Assembly (NCBI RefSeq): GCF_014695385.1
Contig: NZ_JACJOD010000014.1
Location: 124,001 to 188,000 of the forward strand
Direction: 5' to 3'
Length of the DNA: 64,000 nucleotides
Source of the DNA: Trichocoleus sp. FACHB-46
GTDB lineage: Bacteria; Cyanobacteriota; Cyanobacteriia; FACHB-46
This document shows positions 7,346 to 17,047 of this stretch, one piece after another. The notes under the pieces are model-generated. The model worked only from the letters and a program-made list of their open reading frames with translations, did no database searches and was not told the DNA's origin. A program made the position numbers and the translations under genes. How positions within the stretch are numbered: position 1 is the stretch's first letter; the number at the start of each line of letters is the position of its first letter.

Positions 7346-10300
7346 TCATACCGAGGCACTTTGAGGCTCTAGTTTAATGCCTATAACTTGAGTATGCGCC
7401 CCACGAGCTTGGGTAACGCCAATCGTGCGCTCAGCAGACTCAATCATAGGACGGCGAAGACTCACTACAATAAACTGCGCTTGTTGGGCCTGTTGCCTAA
7501 TCATTCTAGCTAATCGCTCCACGTTTGCTCCATCCAAGAACATGTCTACCTCGTCAAAGGCATAGAACGGTGAGGGACGGTAGCGTTGTAGAGCAAAGAT
7601 AAAACTGAGCGCTGTCAGGGATTTTTCACCCCCCGACATCGAGGCGAGTCGTTGCACAGGTTTGCCTTTCGGGTGTGCAACTAGATTTAAGCCACTATTA
7701 AATGGATCCTGGTGATCATCCAGTTGCAAATGCCCGTCGCCATCGGAGAGTTCGGCAAAGATCACTTGGAAATTCGCATTCACCGCATCGAATGCTTCTT
7801 TGAAGGCTCGCTGCCGCAGAGTAGTGAAGTTCTCAATCCGCAATAACAGCTCGGTGCGTTCTTCTTCCAGAATGGTGAGCTTTTGCGTCAGTTCTTCTAG
7901 ACGGGCTTGGGTGCGATCGTACTCTTCTAGGGCCAGCATGTTGACAGGCTCCATCGCCTGAATCCGCTTTTGCAGCGATCGCAACTCCTGCTGCAACTGC
8001 TCTAAACCTAGATTTTCAGGAAGTTCAGGTAATGGATCGGGCAAGTCTGCTTGTTGTTCGGTGAGCTGTTGCTGAAGTTCTGCCAACTGTTGCCGCTGGG
8101 CGAGGAGGGTTTCTTGCAGTTTTTGCCGCTGCCACTCTAGTTGTTGTTGAGCGGTTTGTCGTTCGCGCAGTTGTCGCTCTAGGCGATCGCGGGCTTGTTT
8201 AGAAACCCCCAACGTTTTCTCTAAGGTCGCGAGTTCAGCTTGGGTTTGAGCAATCTGCCGCTGGAGCGCGGCTTGTTGTTCGCTTAGGCCAGCTTGCTGA
8301 TTTACTTGGGTCGTTTGCTGAGTGCGATACTCTTGCAGGCGGGTTTGGCCTTGCTGCACCTTTTCTTGCAAACGTTGTTGTTGATTTTCCAGGTCTTTGA
8401 GTCGTTGTTCAGCGGCACGCAACGCTAACTCTCGCTCATGCAGTTGGGCTTCTTGAGCCCGAATCGCAACCTGAATTTGCTGCCACTCACTATGGGTCTG
8501 CGACTGCTCTAACTCAGCCAGGGTTTGCCGCCATATTTGCAGTTGTGCTTCTTGGGTGGGAATGTCAGTTTCTAGAGTTTGTAGCCGCGTCTGAGCCGTG
8601 GCTAACTCTTGAGAGTTTTGCTGAAGTTGGGTTTCTAGTTGCGATCGCTGCTGGGTAAGGCTCTTTAGCTCTTTTTGCACCTGCTCGACTTGCAGTTGGT
8701 TTTCCCGATGAGCTTGGCGAGCTTCAATTAGCTCTTGCGATCGCTGCTTCACTGCAACCGAAGCTTTGGCGATCTCATTGGTGCAACGGTTAAGGATGCG
8801 ATCGATCTCTTGTAAGCGTTTTTTCAGCTCTACAATTTCTGCCGATTCCATAGGGTCAGCCTTACCGAAATGGATCGCATAACGGCTATCGCTACTGCCC
8901 CCGCTCATCGCACCACTAACTTCTAGCAATTCGCCATCTAGCGTCACTATGCGGTGCTTCCCTAAATGACGCCGCGCATCCTTCAAAGTCTCGAAGACAA
9001 TTGTGTAGCCAAACACATAGGCAAACACATCAAGATAGCGCGGATCGCATTCGATTAGGTTTACGGCGTAGTCCACAAAGCCAGAACCAATCCGTTCCCA
9101 AGGCGCATTGGAAATCCGAGGGGCTTGGATTTTGTTGAGCGGTAGAAAAGTGGCTCGTCCCGCCCGCTTTTGCTTTAGCAGCTCAATCCCAGCCGCCGCT
9201 ACGGCATCATCTTCCACGACTAACTGGCCTAAGCGACCACCTGCCGCAGTTTCTAAAGCCAACTGATACTGTGGCTCCACTCGACCCAGTTGCGCTACCA
9301 AACCGCAGACACCGGGCATCCCGGTTTGAAGAATCAGCCGCGTTGCATGAGTTCCTTGTGATTCCTGGGCGGCTTGTGCTTGGGCTTCTAGTTTATCTAG
9401 GCGGCGATGCTTCTCTCGTTGCTCTTGTAGTAAGCGGGTTTCGGTCTCTTTTTGGATTTGTAGATTTTGCTCAGTGCTTGCGACGGCTTGGGCGAGTTCT
9501 TGCACCTTCTGAGCTAAGCGATCGCGCATCTCACTTTGCTGGGTGGCGATCGCTTCCTTCTCAGCTATTTCCTGAACGACCGACTGCAATAACTGAGTCT
9601 GTTCTTGAATCTGCCGCTCTAGTTGCGTCGTCCGTTCCCGTAACTGTGCTTGCTCGGTGCGTTGCGGTTCCAAGGTTTGCAGCAGTGTGTCAATCTGTTG
9701 GTGCAGGCTGGTTTGTTGCTGCACCCAAACTTCGGAGGCAGAGGCGATCGCACTAGCAGCTTCGCGGTTTTGATTTAAGGCACTCTCCGCCTCATCCCGC
9801 GCTTTTTGTAGAGGGGCTAGGCTTTGGGTTCCTGTGGTTTGTTGCTGAGCCAGGTTTTCCAGAGTCTTGAGATGTTCCTGGATTTCCTGCTGCATTCTGG
9901 TCAGATTTGCCGCCGTTTCTTGACTGGCTTTGGTCAAATCTAGCTCTTGTCTTTGCAGTTGCCGTAACTCAGCTTCACGGGTAGCAAGGGTAGCTTGAAG
10001 CGCAAGCTGTTCTTCCTCACCTAAGGCTTTCACCCGACTGTTAAGTTCTTCTAGTTCTGCTGTGGCTTGTTGTACTTCAGCCGCAACCGTAGTCAGTTGT
10101 GCGGCCAGTTCTGTTGTCTGGCGATCGCCTGCTTCAATCTGCTGATGTAGGCCCTGTGCCTGCCGTTGCTGAGTGCGCCAAGCCAGTACGCCTTCCCACT
10201 GTTCTTTGGCTTGCAGTTCTTTACGTAATTTCTGATATTTCTCAGCTTTGACGCGGTCTTGCGCCAAGCGATCGCGCTGCACCACTAATTCATTTTCGAC

Positions 10301-10945
10301 AATGCGAAAGCGGTCCTCGCGTTCTTTAACCGCATCAAGCTTGTCTTTGGCTTGAATAATCTTGCGATCGAAGGATGCCACCCCAGCCAGCTCATCAATG
10401 ATGGCGCGACGCTCGCGGGGGTTCATCGAAATGATGCTGGTTACGTCCCCTTGGAGCACCACGTTGTAACCTTCCGGGTAAATCCGTAGCCGATTTAGAT
10501 GCTCATGCAGTTCAGTGAGGGTGCAAGGTTCCCCGTTGATGTAGTAGTTGGAAGTGTAGGTGCCTTGCTGCGTTACCCGGAGCTTTCGCGTTACGGTCCA
10601 GTCACTCGACTCCGGACTTTGCAGCTTAAACTTGTTCTCCGAGTTGGGGTTCTCAGCCGCTAGGTTCGGGAGTTCGTCTTCGAGATCAAAAGTGACGGTG
10701 ACACTGGCTTCAACGGTAGAGCGTCCGCGTGCAGTTTGTTGGTTGTTGACCAAGTCAGGCAGTCGCTCAGCCCGCATTCCCTTGGAACTAGACAAGCCTA
10801 AAGCAAACAGCAACGCATCCAAAATATTAGATTTTCCTGATCCGTTTGGTCCCGAGACCACAGTAAAACCAGGGAGCAACGGGACTGGAGTCGTGCCGCC
10901 AAAAGATTTGAAATTGGAGAGTTCTACCCGCTTGACGTACACCAC
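7346..10945 (-). CDS. smc: Chromosome segregation ATPase SMC
   Basis: A ~1200-residue SMC protein, the ATPase and coiled-coil core of bacterial condensin. The N-terminal head carries the Walker A motif GPNGSGKSNILDALLFALG and the QGDVTSI Q-loop region. Long Gln/Glu-rich coiled coils flank a hinge (VCGLVAQLGRV to GELLEVSGAMSGG). The C-terminal head has the signature SMSGGEKSLTALSFIFAL and Walker B PFYAFDEVDMFLD. I start it at GTG 10945 (VVYVKRVELSNFKSF), where SMC proteins normally begin; an in-frame ATG at 10969 would add eight residues. ScpA and ScpB are not in the window. Confidence 0.97.
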   Translation of the reverse strand: MVYVKRVELSNFKSFGGTTPVPLLPGFTVVSGPNGSGKSNILDALLFALGLSSSKGMRAERLPDLVNNQQTARGRSTVEASVTVTFDLEDELPNLAAENPNSENKFKLQSPESSDWTVTRKLRVTQQGTYTSNYYINGEPCTLTELHEHLNRLRIYPEGYNVVLQGDVTSIISMNPRERRAIIDELAGVASFDRKIIQAKDKLDAVKEREDRFRIVENELVVQRDRLAQDRVKAEKYQKLRKELQAKEQWEGVLAWRTQQRQAQGLHQQIEAGDRQTTELAAQLTTVAAEVQQATAELEELNSRVKALGEEEQLALQATLATREAELRQLQRQELDLTKASQETAANLTRMQQEIQEHLKTLENLAQQQTTGTQSLAPLQKARDEAESALNQNREAASAIASASEVWVQQQTSLHQQIDTLLQTLEPQRTEQAQLRERTTQLERQIQEQTQLLQSVVQEIAEKEAIATQQSEMRDRLAQKVQELAQAVASTEQNLQIQKETETRLLQEQREKHRRLDKLEAQAQAAQESQGTHATRLILQTGMPGVCGLVAQLGRVEPQYQLALETAAGGRLGQLVVEDDAVAAAGIELLKQKRAGRATFLPLNKIQAPRISNAPWERIGSGFVDYAVNLIECDPRYLDVFAYVFGYTIVFETLKDARRHLGKHRIVTLDGELLEVSGAMSGGSSDSRYAIHFGKADPMESAEIVELKKRLQEIDRILNRCTNEIAKASVAVKQRSQELIEARQAHRENQLQVEQVQKELKSLTQQRSQLETQLQQNSQELATAQTRLQTLETDIPTQEAQLQIWRQTLAELEQSQTHSEWQQIQVAIRAQEAQLHERELALRAAEQRLKDLENQQQRLQEKVQQGQTRLQEYRTQQTTQVNQQAGLSEQQAALQRQIAQTQAELATLEKTLGVSKQARDRLERQLRERQTAQQQLEWQRQKLQETLLAQRQQLAELQQQLTEQQADLPDPLPELPENLGLEQLQQELRSLQKRIQAMEPVNMLALEEYDRTQARLEELTQKLTILEEERTELLLRIENFTTLRQRAFKEAFDAVNANFQVIFAELSDGDGHLQLDDHQDPFNSGLNLVAHPKGKPVQRLASMSGGEKSLTALSFIFALQRYRPSPFYAFDEVDMFLDGANVERLARMIRQQAQQAQFIVVSLRRPMIESAERTIGVTQARGAHTQVIGIKLEPQSASV

Positions 10946-11077
10946 TAGCGAAGCTTCTAGCAAGTACAAATTTACTAACTACTGTACCAGATGACAATCA
11001 CCAGATGACAATAATGTCCAACAGAGTAGCACGAGCCTATTCAGATGGAGTCAAAAATTCAACAATTTCCTGAAGCC

Positions 11078-12622
11078 TTACAGCGATCGCGCCAACTGAG
11101 CTGAATTGGCATCTGTGAGACGAATCTGTACTTGCTCTCCTAAGTTCAGGCGATCGTATTCCTCGCAAGGCAGGTTCCATGCTCCTGATTTGGCTTCAGG
11201 TTTTTGAAACCAACCGTTTTTCACTAGGTAGCTGCCAGATAAACGGCAAGTGGCACGAGTAGCTGAAATTCTTTGAGGAGGCAACTGTACTAGATTGATG
11301 TCGATGGAACGTCGCTCAGCCGCATCCTGACCCACTCGCTGATGGGTCTGTTGGGGCACCCACTCTTTGACACGATAAGTCATCCAGGTGTCATGCACTG
11401 GAACTGTTGCCATAATGGGCTTTTGCACAGGCACGACACGAGTGCTAAAGATTGGAACTTCACGCGTATGCTCCACTTGCCGAGTGCTGTAGACTGGGAC
11501 TTCGCGCCTATGCTTCACTTGTCGAGTGCTAAAGATTGGGACGGTACGAGTTCGGGGAATTTTGCGAGTGCTATAAAGCAGAATAGTGCGAGTGCGGGGA
11601 ATTTTGCGGGTACTGTAAACCGGAATCTCATGGCAAACTCGCTTGCCCAGCCCGTTACCTTGACTGGTGACTTTACACTCCGACTTAGTACCCGATTGGT
11701 AGCGCTCCGAATCGTAATAAGTCTCAGTACGAGTGCCGCTTTGATATTCTTCCGAGTCGTAATAAGTCTCGGTGCGAGTACCGCTTTGATATTGTTCTGG
11801 TTGAGTATAAATCTCAGTACGAGTGCCGCTCTGATATTGCTCTGGTTCGTAGTAAGTCTCGGTGCGAGTGCCACTTTGGTACTGCTCGCTCACCATGACT
11901 GTACGCACACCTTGCCGTTTTTGGCTTACCCCTCGCTGTTTCCGAATGGATTTGAGAATAGTGGCATTGGTTGGAACCGACTCATCCCAGCCTTGGCGAG
12001 TAGATGTCTTCTGTGTTTGCACATCTACCTCGACGGTCCACTGCAAGTCAGTGACCTGCACTTTCAGCAAGGTAGGATCCTTGGTGCCCACAGACTCAAC
12101 TGCACCATTCCAGAAAACGCCACTGACTACAGTCAGTCCTAGGGCTCCAGCTGTTAGCCAGCCTAATCGACTATTGTTTCCTGACGGGTTAAAGCCGTTG
12201 GAGGGTGAGTGGTCCATTGAACGTGAGGGAGCAATGGTAGGAGACTCGCTCTGACGCTGTACTAGCTCTCCAATCACGGATAAACTTGGGGCTTGCTGAT
12301 CTGCTGCTGAATCGCCGGTAATGCCTCCCACCGCAGAGATTTGATAGCTGTTGCAATTACTGCACTGTAAAAGTTCGGCAGACAGCCCTACATCTTCATT
12401 GACGGCTTCACAGACCTTACAAACCCAAAAAGGCGGGCGATTGATTAAACTGGGGTCCGTAATTAGCTGACTATCTGACGCTTCGTACAGTTTTACGGCT
12501 TCTGTACGCCAATAGAAACAGCTGGGGCAGCGATTCCCCTGAGAGTTGAAGACAGCACTGATATGAAGTTGTCCACAATGAGGGCAATCCCAAAACAATT
12601 CTACGTATTCAACTGTTTCCAT
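11078..12622 (-). CDS. Zinc-ribbon, single-TM protein with a 5+5 repeat beta-ribbon insertion
   Basis: A 514-residue protein of unrecognised family. Residues 13-35 hold CPHC and CPSC, and 68-90 hold CKVC and CSNC: two zinc ribbons. One membrane helix follows at ~153-171. After a beta-rich part (188-215) come five 15-residue repeats of EQYQSGTRTETYY type (246-320), then a loop with Cys316 and Cys330 around NGLGK, then five 14-residue repeats of YSTRKIPRTRT type (336-405). The C-terminus (~440-510) is again beta-rich with two Cys. The matched repeat numbers suggest a long antiparallel ribbon. Function is unknown. Confidence 0.85.
   Translation of the reverse strand: METVEYVELFWDCPHCGQLHISAVFNSQGNRCPSCFYWRTEAVKLYEASDSQLITDPSLINRPPFWVCKVCEAVNEDVGLSAELLQCSNCNSYQISAVGGITGDSAADQQAPSLSVIGELVQRQSESPTIAPSRSMDHSPSNGFNPSGNNSRLGWLTAGALGLTVVSGVFWNGAVESVGTKDPTLLKVQVTDLQWTVEVDVQTQKTSTRQGWDESVPTNATILKSIRKQRGVSQKRQGVRTVMVSEQYQSGTRTETYYEPEQYQSGTRTEIYTQPEQYQSGTRTETYYDSEEYQSGTRTETYYDSERYQSGTKSECKVTSQGNGLGKRVCHEIPVYSTRKIPRTRTILLYSTRKIPRTRTVPIFSTRQVKHRREVPVYSTRQVEHTREVPIFSTRVVPVQKPIMATVPVHDTWMTYRVKEWVPQQTHQRVGQDAAERRSIDINLVQLPPQRISATRATCRLSGSYLVKNGWFQKPEAKSGAWNLPCEEYDRLNLGEQVQIRLTDANSAQLARSL
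11408..11887 (-). repeat. Two in-frame tandem repeat blocks (5 x 45 bp and 5 x 42 bp)
   Basis: Within the zinc-ribbon gene, 11663-11887 encodes five 15-residue units (YQSGTRTE core) and 11408-11617 encodes five 14-residue units (Y/F-STR core). Units are similar but not identical at the DNA level, so they are probably old and under selection. Confidence 0.85.
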
Positions 12623-12794
12623 AGGGCTTAGGGAGCTTGAAGTTGGTAGGTGCTACAAGCCAATAACTTCTGAGAACGGAAAAATTCTCGTTTAGGTGTA
12701 CTAACAATCGTGAATTTTCGTGAGCAAGATTTAGTGGCTATGTCGAGTGTTTCTATAGAGAGCGATCGCCCCAAATCTCCTAATCGCATAGCTT

Positions 12795-14690
12795 TTAGCT
12801 TTCAGCTAAGAGAATGATAGTGTCTTGAGACGAAAAGGTGATGGGCTGGTCTTTTTTGGGATTGATTACCACACCGTAAGCTCTAGCCACATTATTAGCA
12901 TCAGCTTTGCAACGGTAACCGATCGCCGATTCCCCTCGTTGTCTGGCTGCCTCAACCACGGTGTAGAAATTCATAGGTTGAGCGATCGCCACATAATCAT
13001 CTACTGGCTTCAGGTAAATCTCAGAACCTTCTGGGTTGAAGAGGTCAGCGAATACGGCATTTAAGCTTTTTTGTTCTGCCACTTGAGCCAACATTCGACT
13101 GATGATCTGCTCACTAATGACAAAATCATCGGGTCGCGCCACCTGAGCTAAAGCTTGGTTCCGTACATCCAGAATTTCTGTGACGATTTGGAAATCGTGG
13201 TTGTGGCGATTAGCGATATCCCGCAGGTGCAGTAGTCTGACAAGCGTTTCGGCATCTGACTCCTCAGGATCGAGATCCGGATTGCACAAAACCACGACAT
13301 GGTCATATTGAGTCAAGTTCAGGCTCTCTAGGACCCGGCGATCGGTGGGGTCTCCAGCGCGATACTGCATCGTTTGTTTCTGTAACTTGAGGGTTTCCGC
13401 TGAGAGGTCAACCTCTGCTTCCGGAAACCCAGGAGCCACGGTCACTGTAGAACTAGGGGCAACGTATTGATCGAGCTGCTGGATGATTTCAACGACGCGA
13501 TCGTTCCAACCCAAAATTAAGGTATGTTCGGCGGCAGCTGGAGGACGATTGCTCAACTGAATCGCTGATACATTGATGGGTGGCTCTGAGTGAGTAGAGA
13601 GCTGCATGGTGTCGTCATCTTCGCTAATCAAGATGAGTTGCTCACCTGGTTGGAGCGGTGTTTCTACAGGGGGGTTGAGCTGAATGGTGCCATCAGTATG
13701 TTTAATCCCAATCACCGTGGAATCGTTGTAAGCCAGAAGCGCTTTACCATAGGGCTGTCCTTGCAGCGTTGGCTCGGTTCTGAAGTAGATTTCGTTGCCG
13801 CTGAAATCGAGCAGATCCATGTAAACAAGGGACAAGCCTGATTGCCGACAAGTTTGCACCACGATGCGCGAAATTAGATCGTTGGTCAGCAGTATCTCTA
13901 CTTCGTTCTGCCCTACCAAGTTAATGACATCCAGACTCTTGGGATTCTGAACTTGGGCAACGATGTGATAAGGCTGAGGCAGCGATCGCGGAATATTAGT
14001 AATGGCAAGCAGGGTTTTAACGAGTTGCGTATCCGCCCGTTGGTTGTGGGGGCTGAGAATAATGATGGAGCGCGCAGTCTGAATACTCACCATACCGAGA
14101 TCTGCCATGCTGCTAGGGCTTCCGGTACGGCAAACTAAGCGAATGCGGGGCAGCTTACCCAACGTATCGGCTAAGGCAATATCCATCTGCATCTTGTCTT
14201 CTTCACTCAGGACGACAATGCAGGTATCCGGTCGATTGGCATTAGCTAGAGCTAGTTCAGAAATGAGTGTGAAGACTTGAAGCGACCAGCCTAAAATCAC
14301 AATGTGGTCGGTTTCAATTACCCGCGATCGCCCTTTGCGGAGGTCTTCTAGCTTGGTGTCGATACCACTACTAAGCAGACCAATCAGGGTACTGACTACA
14401 AAAATGCCACCAAAGGTGACAAACAGCATTGCAAAGCGGAAGACCCAACCTGTATCACCGCCTACGGTACCTGAGTCTAAGGTTCGCATCAAAACTCCCC
14501 AGATAGCTTCGGGGAGACTGAGGCGATCGCCACCCTCTGGAGCAATCCCACTCAAGCTAACCAGGAATGCCATCAACAGGATAAATGCCAGAGACACCAA
14601 CGCCAGTCCGCTAACGAGGGATACGGTACCTCTGGACATAAAGTTGTCGAATCTGTAGCGCAAGCGGTCTGCGATGGCAATTTTGCCCAT
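12795..14690 (-). CDS. CASTOR/POLLUX-type ion channel with RCK/TrkA-N domains
   Basis: A 631-residue membrane protein. Residues ~20-50 (SLVSGLALVSLAFILLMAFL) and ~80-107 (RFAMLFVTFGGIFVVSTLIG) are membrane helices flanking a short pore region with SGTVGGDTG. Two tandem Rossmann-like RCK regions follow: HIVILGWSLQVFTLISEL with DTCIVVLSE, and HTLILGWNDRVVEIIQQL with HVVVLCNPDLDPEESDAET. This is the layout of CASTOR/POLLUX channels, which gate potassium or calcium. Bacterial relatives are mostly uncharacterised. The start at 14690 gives the basic segment MGKIAIADRLRYR before the first helix. Confidence 0.88.
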   Translation of the reverse strand: MGKIAIADRLRYRFDNFMSRGTVSLVSGLALVSLAFILLMAFLVSLSGIAPEGGDRLSLPEAIWGVLMRTLDSGTVGGDTGWVFRFAMLFVTFGGIFVVSTLIGLLSSGIDTKLEDLRKGRSRVIETDHIVILGWSLQVFTLISELALANANRPDTCIVVLSEEDKMQMDIALADTLGKLPRIRLVCRTGSPSSMADLGMVSIQTARSIIILSPHNQRADTQLVKTLLAITNIPRSLPQPYHIVAQVQNPKSLDVINLVGQNEVEILLTNDLISRIVVQTCRQSGLSLVYMDLLDFSGNEIYFRTEPTLQGQPYGKALLAYNDSTVIGIKHTDGTIQLNPPVETPLQPGEQLILISEDDDTMQLSTHSEPPINVSAIQLSNRPPAAAEHTLILGWNDRVVEIIQQLDQYVAPSSTVTVAPGFPEAEVDLSAETLKLQKQTMQYRAGDPTDRRVLESLNLTQYDHVVVLCNPDLDPEESDAETLVRLLHLRDIANRHNHDFQIVTEILDVRNQALAQVARPDDFVISEQIISRMLAQVAEQKSLNAVFADLFNPEGSEIYLKPVDDYVAIAQPMNFYTVVEAARQRGESAIGYRCKADANNVARAYGVVINPKKDQPITFSSQDTIILLAES

Positions 14691-14854
14691 TGTGGTAACA
14701 ATTCCTTAACGGCTATAAAGAGGTTTCACCCATTTGGCCTCAAGACCATAGACACTCGCTTGCTTTGAAGGTGCCCTGACATGCTAAGCGGTGTAAAAAG
14801 TATTCCCCGTATGGCTATTATTGCCACATATCCTGGCCAGGAATGGAGCCAATG

Positions 14855-15613
14855 ATGAAGAACTTAGTCGCCTGCCTAATTTTCCTGGGGGCTGTTGGGG
14901 TTGCAGTAGGAGTTTGTGCAGTTACTAGAGTTCACCAAGTACCTCAAAGGCGAACTGGTCTCTTCTTCGGCCTCGTTTTTGGCTTCTTGCTCCTATCAAC
15001 ACTCCTAACCTGGGCTGCTAGTAACCTGCTACCCTCGCAAGGAAATTCTAATTGGCTAGTGGTAACACTTTATCAATCATTAATATCTGGATTTGCCAAC
15101 GGTTTGCTTTGGACAAATAGTATTTTGCTCTTACCACCCAGAAGAAATGCAGAATCTCTACTTCTGAGACCAAGTTGGCTTTTTCCGTTATGGTATCGAA
15201 TTACTTTTGGGTTATTGATAGTTTTTGTACTAGGAACAGCAATTTTTTCAACTCAGGTAGCAATTCACGGGATGATGATCCGAGGGTTTCCCGCGGTTAC
15301 CATTACTGTACTCACTGTGTTTAGTCCAATTCTTCAGTGGTCTCAAGTTCTCTTCTTATCCTTATGGATATCAAGCAAGTTGGAATTCAGTACGCAGGGT
15401 ATCAGTTATGGAAGAACCAAGGTGGCAAGATGGAACGAAATCGCATCTTATAGCTGGCAGAGAAATACTCTAAAGATTCGCTTAGCTGGAACTCGTAGGT
15501 CTACCCCCATAGATCTAAAAATCTCCTCAAAGTACAAGGAAGCAGTTGATTGTGTCCTGACAGAACGACTCCCTGGGAGGACCACAACTATTTCAGAGGA
15601 AACTTCAAGTTAG
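14855..15613 (+). CDS. Polytopic membrane protein with C-terminal PH-like segment, unknown
   Basis: About 252 residues. The N-terminal two-thirds contain roughly five hydrophobic segments (LVACLIFLGAVGVAVGVC, LFFGLVFGFLLLSTLLTWA, and others). The C-terminal ~70 residues read KLEFSTQGISYGRTKVARW and then LKIRLAGTRRSTPIDLKI, like a small PH/DUF5673-type beta domain facing the cytoplasm. I prefer the ATG at 14855 because GGAG lies six bases before it; in-frame ATGs at 14843 and 14852 are alternatives. No named family is recognised. Confidence 0.7.
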   Translation: MKNLVACLIFLGAVGVAVGVCAVTRVHQVPQRRTGLFFGLVFGFLLLSTLLTWAASNLLPSQGNSNWLVVTLYQSLISGFANGLLWTNSILLLPPRRNAESLLLRPSWLFPLWYRITFGLLIVFVLGTAIFSTQVAIHGMMIRGFPAVTITVLTVFSPILQWSQVLFLSLWISSKLEFSTQGISYGRTKVARWNEIASYSWQRNTLKIRLAGTRRSTPIDLKISSKYKEAVDCVLTERLPGRTTTISEETSS

Positions 15614-15722
15614 AGAGTTAAAGTGTAACTCTTCAGATTCAGGTTGTAGTTTTTTAACAAATTTAGGCTGGTAAGTTCTAGCCAATTCAAACGCTTCACT
15701 TAGGCGAGAAAGGTTTAATGAT

Positions 15723-15755
15723 GCGATCGCCCTCCCCAGAAAAAAGAGCGATCGC
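15723..15755. repeat. Paired HIP1 palindromes after the PEP-CTERM gene
   Basis: Two copies of GCGATCGC (15723-15730 and 15748-15755) are separated by 17 bases ending AAAAAAGA. Being palindromes, they can pair into an 8-bp stem. The unit lies just past the minus-strand stop at 15766, and a closely similar unit follows the gene at 17115. Confidence 0.5.
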
Positions 15756-15765
15756 CTGGTTGGTT

Positions 15766-16938
15766 TTAGGGATTAGAAGATTTGCGATCGCGCTTTAGGG
15801 ATAACGCTGTTGCTGCAGCGCCGAAGGCCAATAAGCCGACTGTGGTTGTCGGTTCAGGCACACTAATCGGGGCATAGGCAATTCCGATCGGGCGCTTGAG
15901 GTTGGCATTTGTAGCAACGAGGACTGCATTGGTATTGCCAGGACTGGGTAACGGTTGGCCTGTGGTGCCGTCGTAGCGGAGGATGGCTCCGAAATTGTTG
16001 TTCCGGGAGTCAAAACCCACGGTGTAGAGTTTGTTGTCGGGAGTGAAAGTGAGGTTGCCGATGAAGTTGCTGCTGCGGGTTTGGCCGTTGTCGTTAAAGG
16101 TGGCGTAGCTGGTAGCAATCGTTGATTTGAGTGTGCCTGTAGCTAAGTCGTAGCTGCGGATACCATTGGCAAAATCGGTAGTGACCAGATCTCCGTTAGG
16201 GGCGATCGATAGTCCTAAGAAGCTGACAAAGCCAAAACTGAGCGGCAGCGGTTGTGGTTGATCCGCAAAAACAGTCAGGGTGGAGCTGAGTACGCCGTTA
16301 TTATTAGTGAAGCGCAGTACTTGGCTCGGCAAACCAGGAAAGTTAGCCGCAATTTCACCGGGTTCTACATCCCCGTCGCCATCTCCATCGCCGGGAGCTG
16401 CAACACTACCTTGGGTAGTGACGTAGAGGTTGCCAGCTGCATCAAACACCAAATCGTTAGGCCCGTTCAATCCGTTGGCTTGGCCATTTCCCGCCGCAAA
16501 TACATCGATAAAAGCTCCTGTTTTGCCGTCATAACGGAGAATTTGATCGGTTAAGAAGCTGCTGACATAAAGCTCGCCGTCCGGACCAAAGATTGAGCCG
16601 TAGGGACGAATGAGCGTTCCTCCTTGATCAAAGCGACCGCGAAACTGCCCCGTTCTGCCGTCGTAGCGGAGGATGGCTCCTGAGAAGTTGTTGCCACTGC
16701 TGACATAGAGATCGCCATCTGATCCAAAGGTAAGATCATCTGGGCTAGTCAGACCCCCACTACCTGCGCCAATAAATTCACCACCCAGCTTGCCTGTGCG
16801 TTCATCAAAAATGAGAACGTTGTTCCCGGCAGTGTTACCTACTAGCAAAGCAGCTTGCGCTGAGGTCTGTTGTAAACCCCAAGCGGTCAAGGCGCTGACC
16901 ACTGTAGCAGCTTGATACGCGATCTCTCTCCATTGCAT
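15766..16938 (-). CDS. NHL/beta-propeller-like secreted protein with PEP-CTERM sorting signal
   Basis: A ~390-residue exported protein. The start at 16938 (MQWREIAYQAATVVSAL) is chosen because GGAGGAG lies seven bases upstream. The signal peptide ends near QTSAQA. Repeats of the form LxYxGxTGxFxG and GPDGxLYVSS (NHL/SMP-30-like blades) fill residues ~40-340. The C-terminus VPEPTTTVGLLAFGAAATAL followed by KRDRK is a PEP-CTERM signal, recognised by an exosortase and usually linked to exopolysaccharide. No exosortase gene is in the window. A calcium-like acidic segment GDGDGDGDVEPGE is also present. Confidence 0.9.
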   Translation of the reverse strand: MQWREIAYQAATVVSALTAWGLQQTSAQAALLVGNTAGNNVLIFDERTGKLGGEFIGAGSGGLTSPDDLTFGSDGDLYVSSGNNFSGAILRYDGRTGQFRGRFDQGGTLIRPYGSIFGPDGELYVSSFLTDQILRYDGKTGAFIDVFAAGNGQANGLNGPNDLVFDAAGNLYVTTQGSVAAPGDGDGDGDVEPGEIAANFPGLPSQVLRFTNNNGVLSSTLTVFADQPQPLPLSFGFVSFLGLSIAPNGDLVTTDFANGIRSYDLATGTLKSTIATSYATFNDNGQTRSSNFIGNLTFTPDNKLYTVGFDSRNNNFGAILRYDGTTGQPLPSPGNTNAVLVATNANLKRPIGIAYAPISVPEPTTTVGLLAFGAAATALSLKRDRKSSNP

Positions 16939-17047
16939 AAACCCACTCCTCCATCCATAAAACCAATTCATTATTAGGGAATGGGTGGAAGCAGCAGGAG
17001 AACTTCTATAAATTCTTTACTCTCTTTTGGTTGACTGCCTAGATGCT

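Noticed and set aside
11342-12254. Two long plus-strand frames opposite the repeat-bearing zinc-ribbon gene
   Set aside because: Their length comes from the repeated, stop-free composition of the antisense strand. Zinc-ribbon Cys pairs, the TM helix and ordered repeats support the minus strand.
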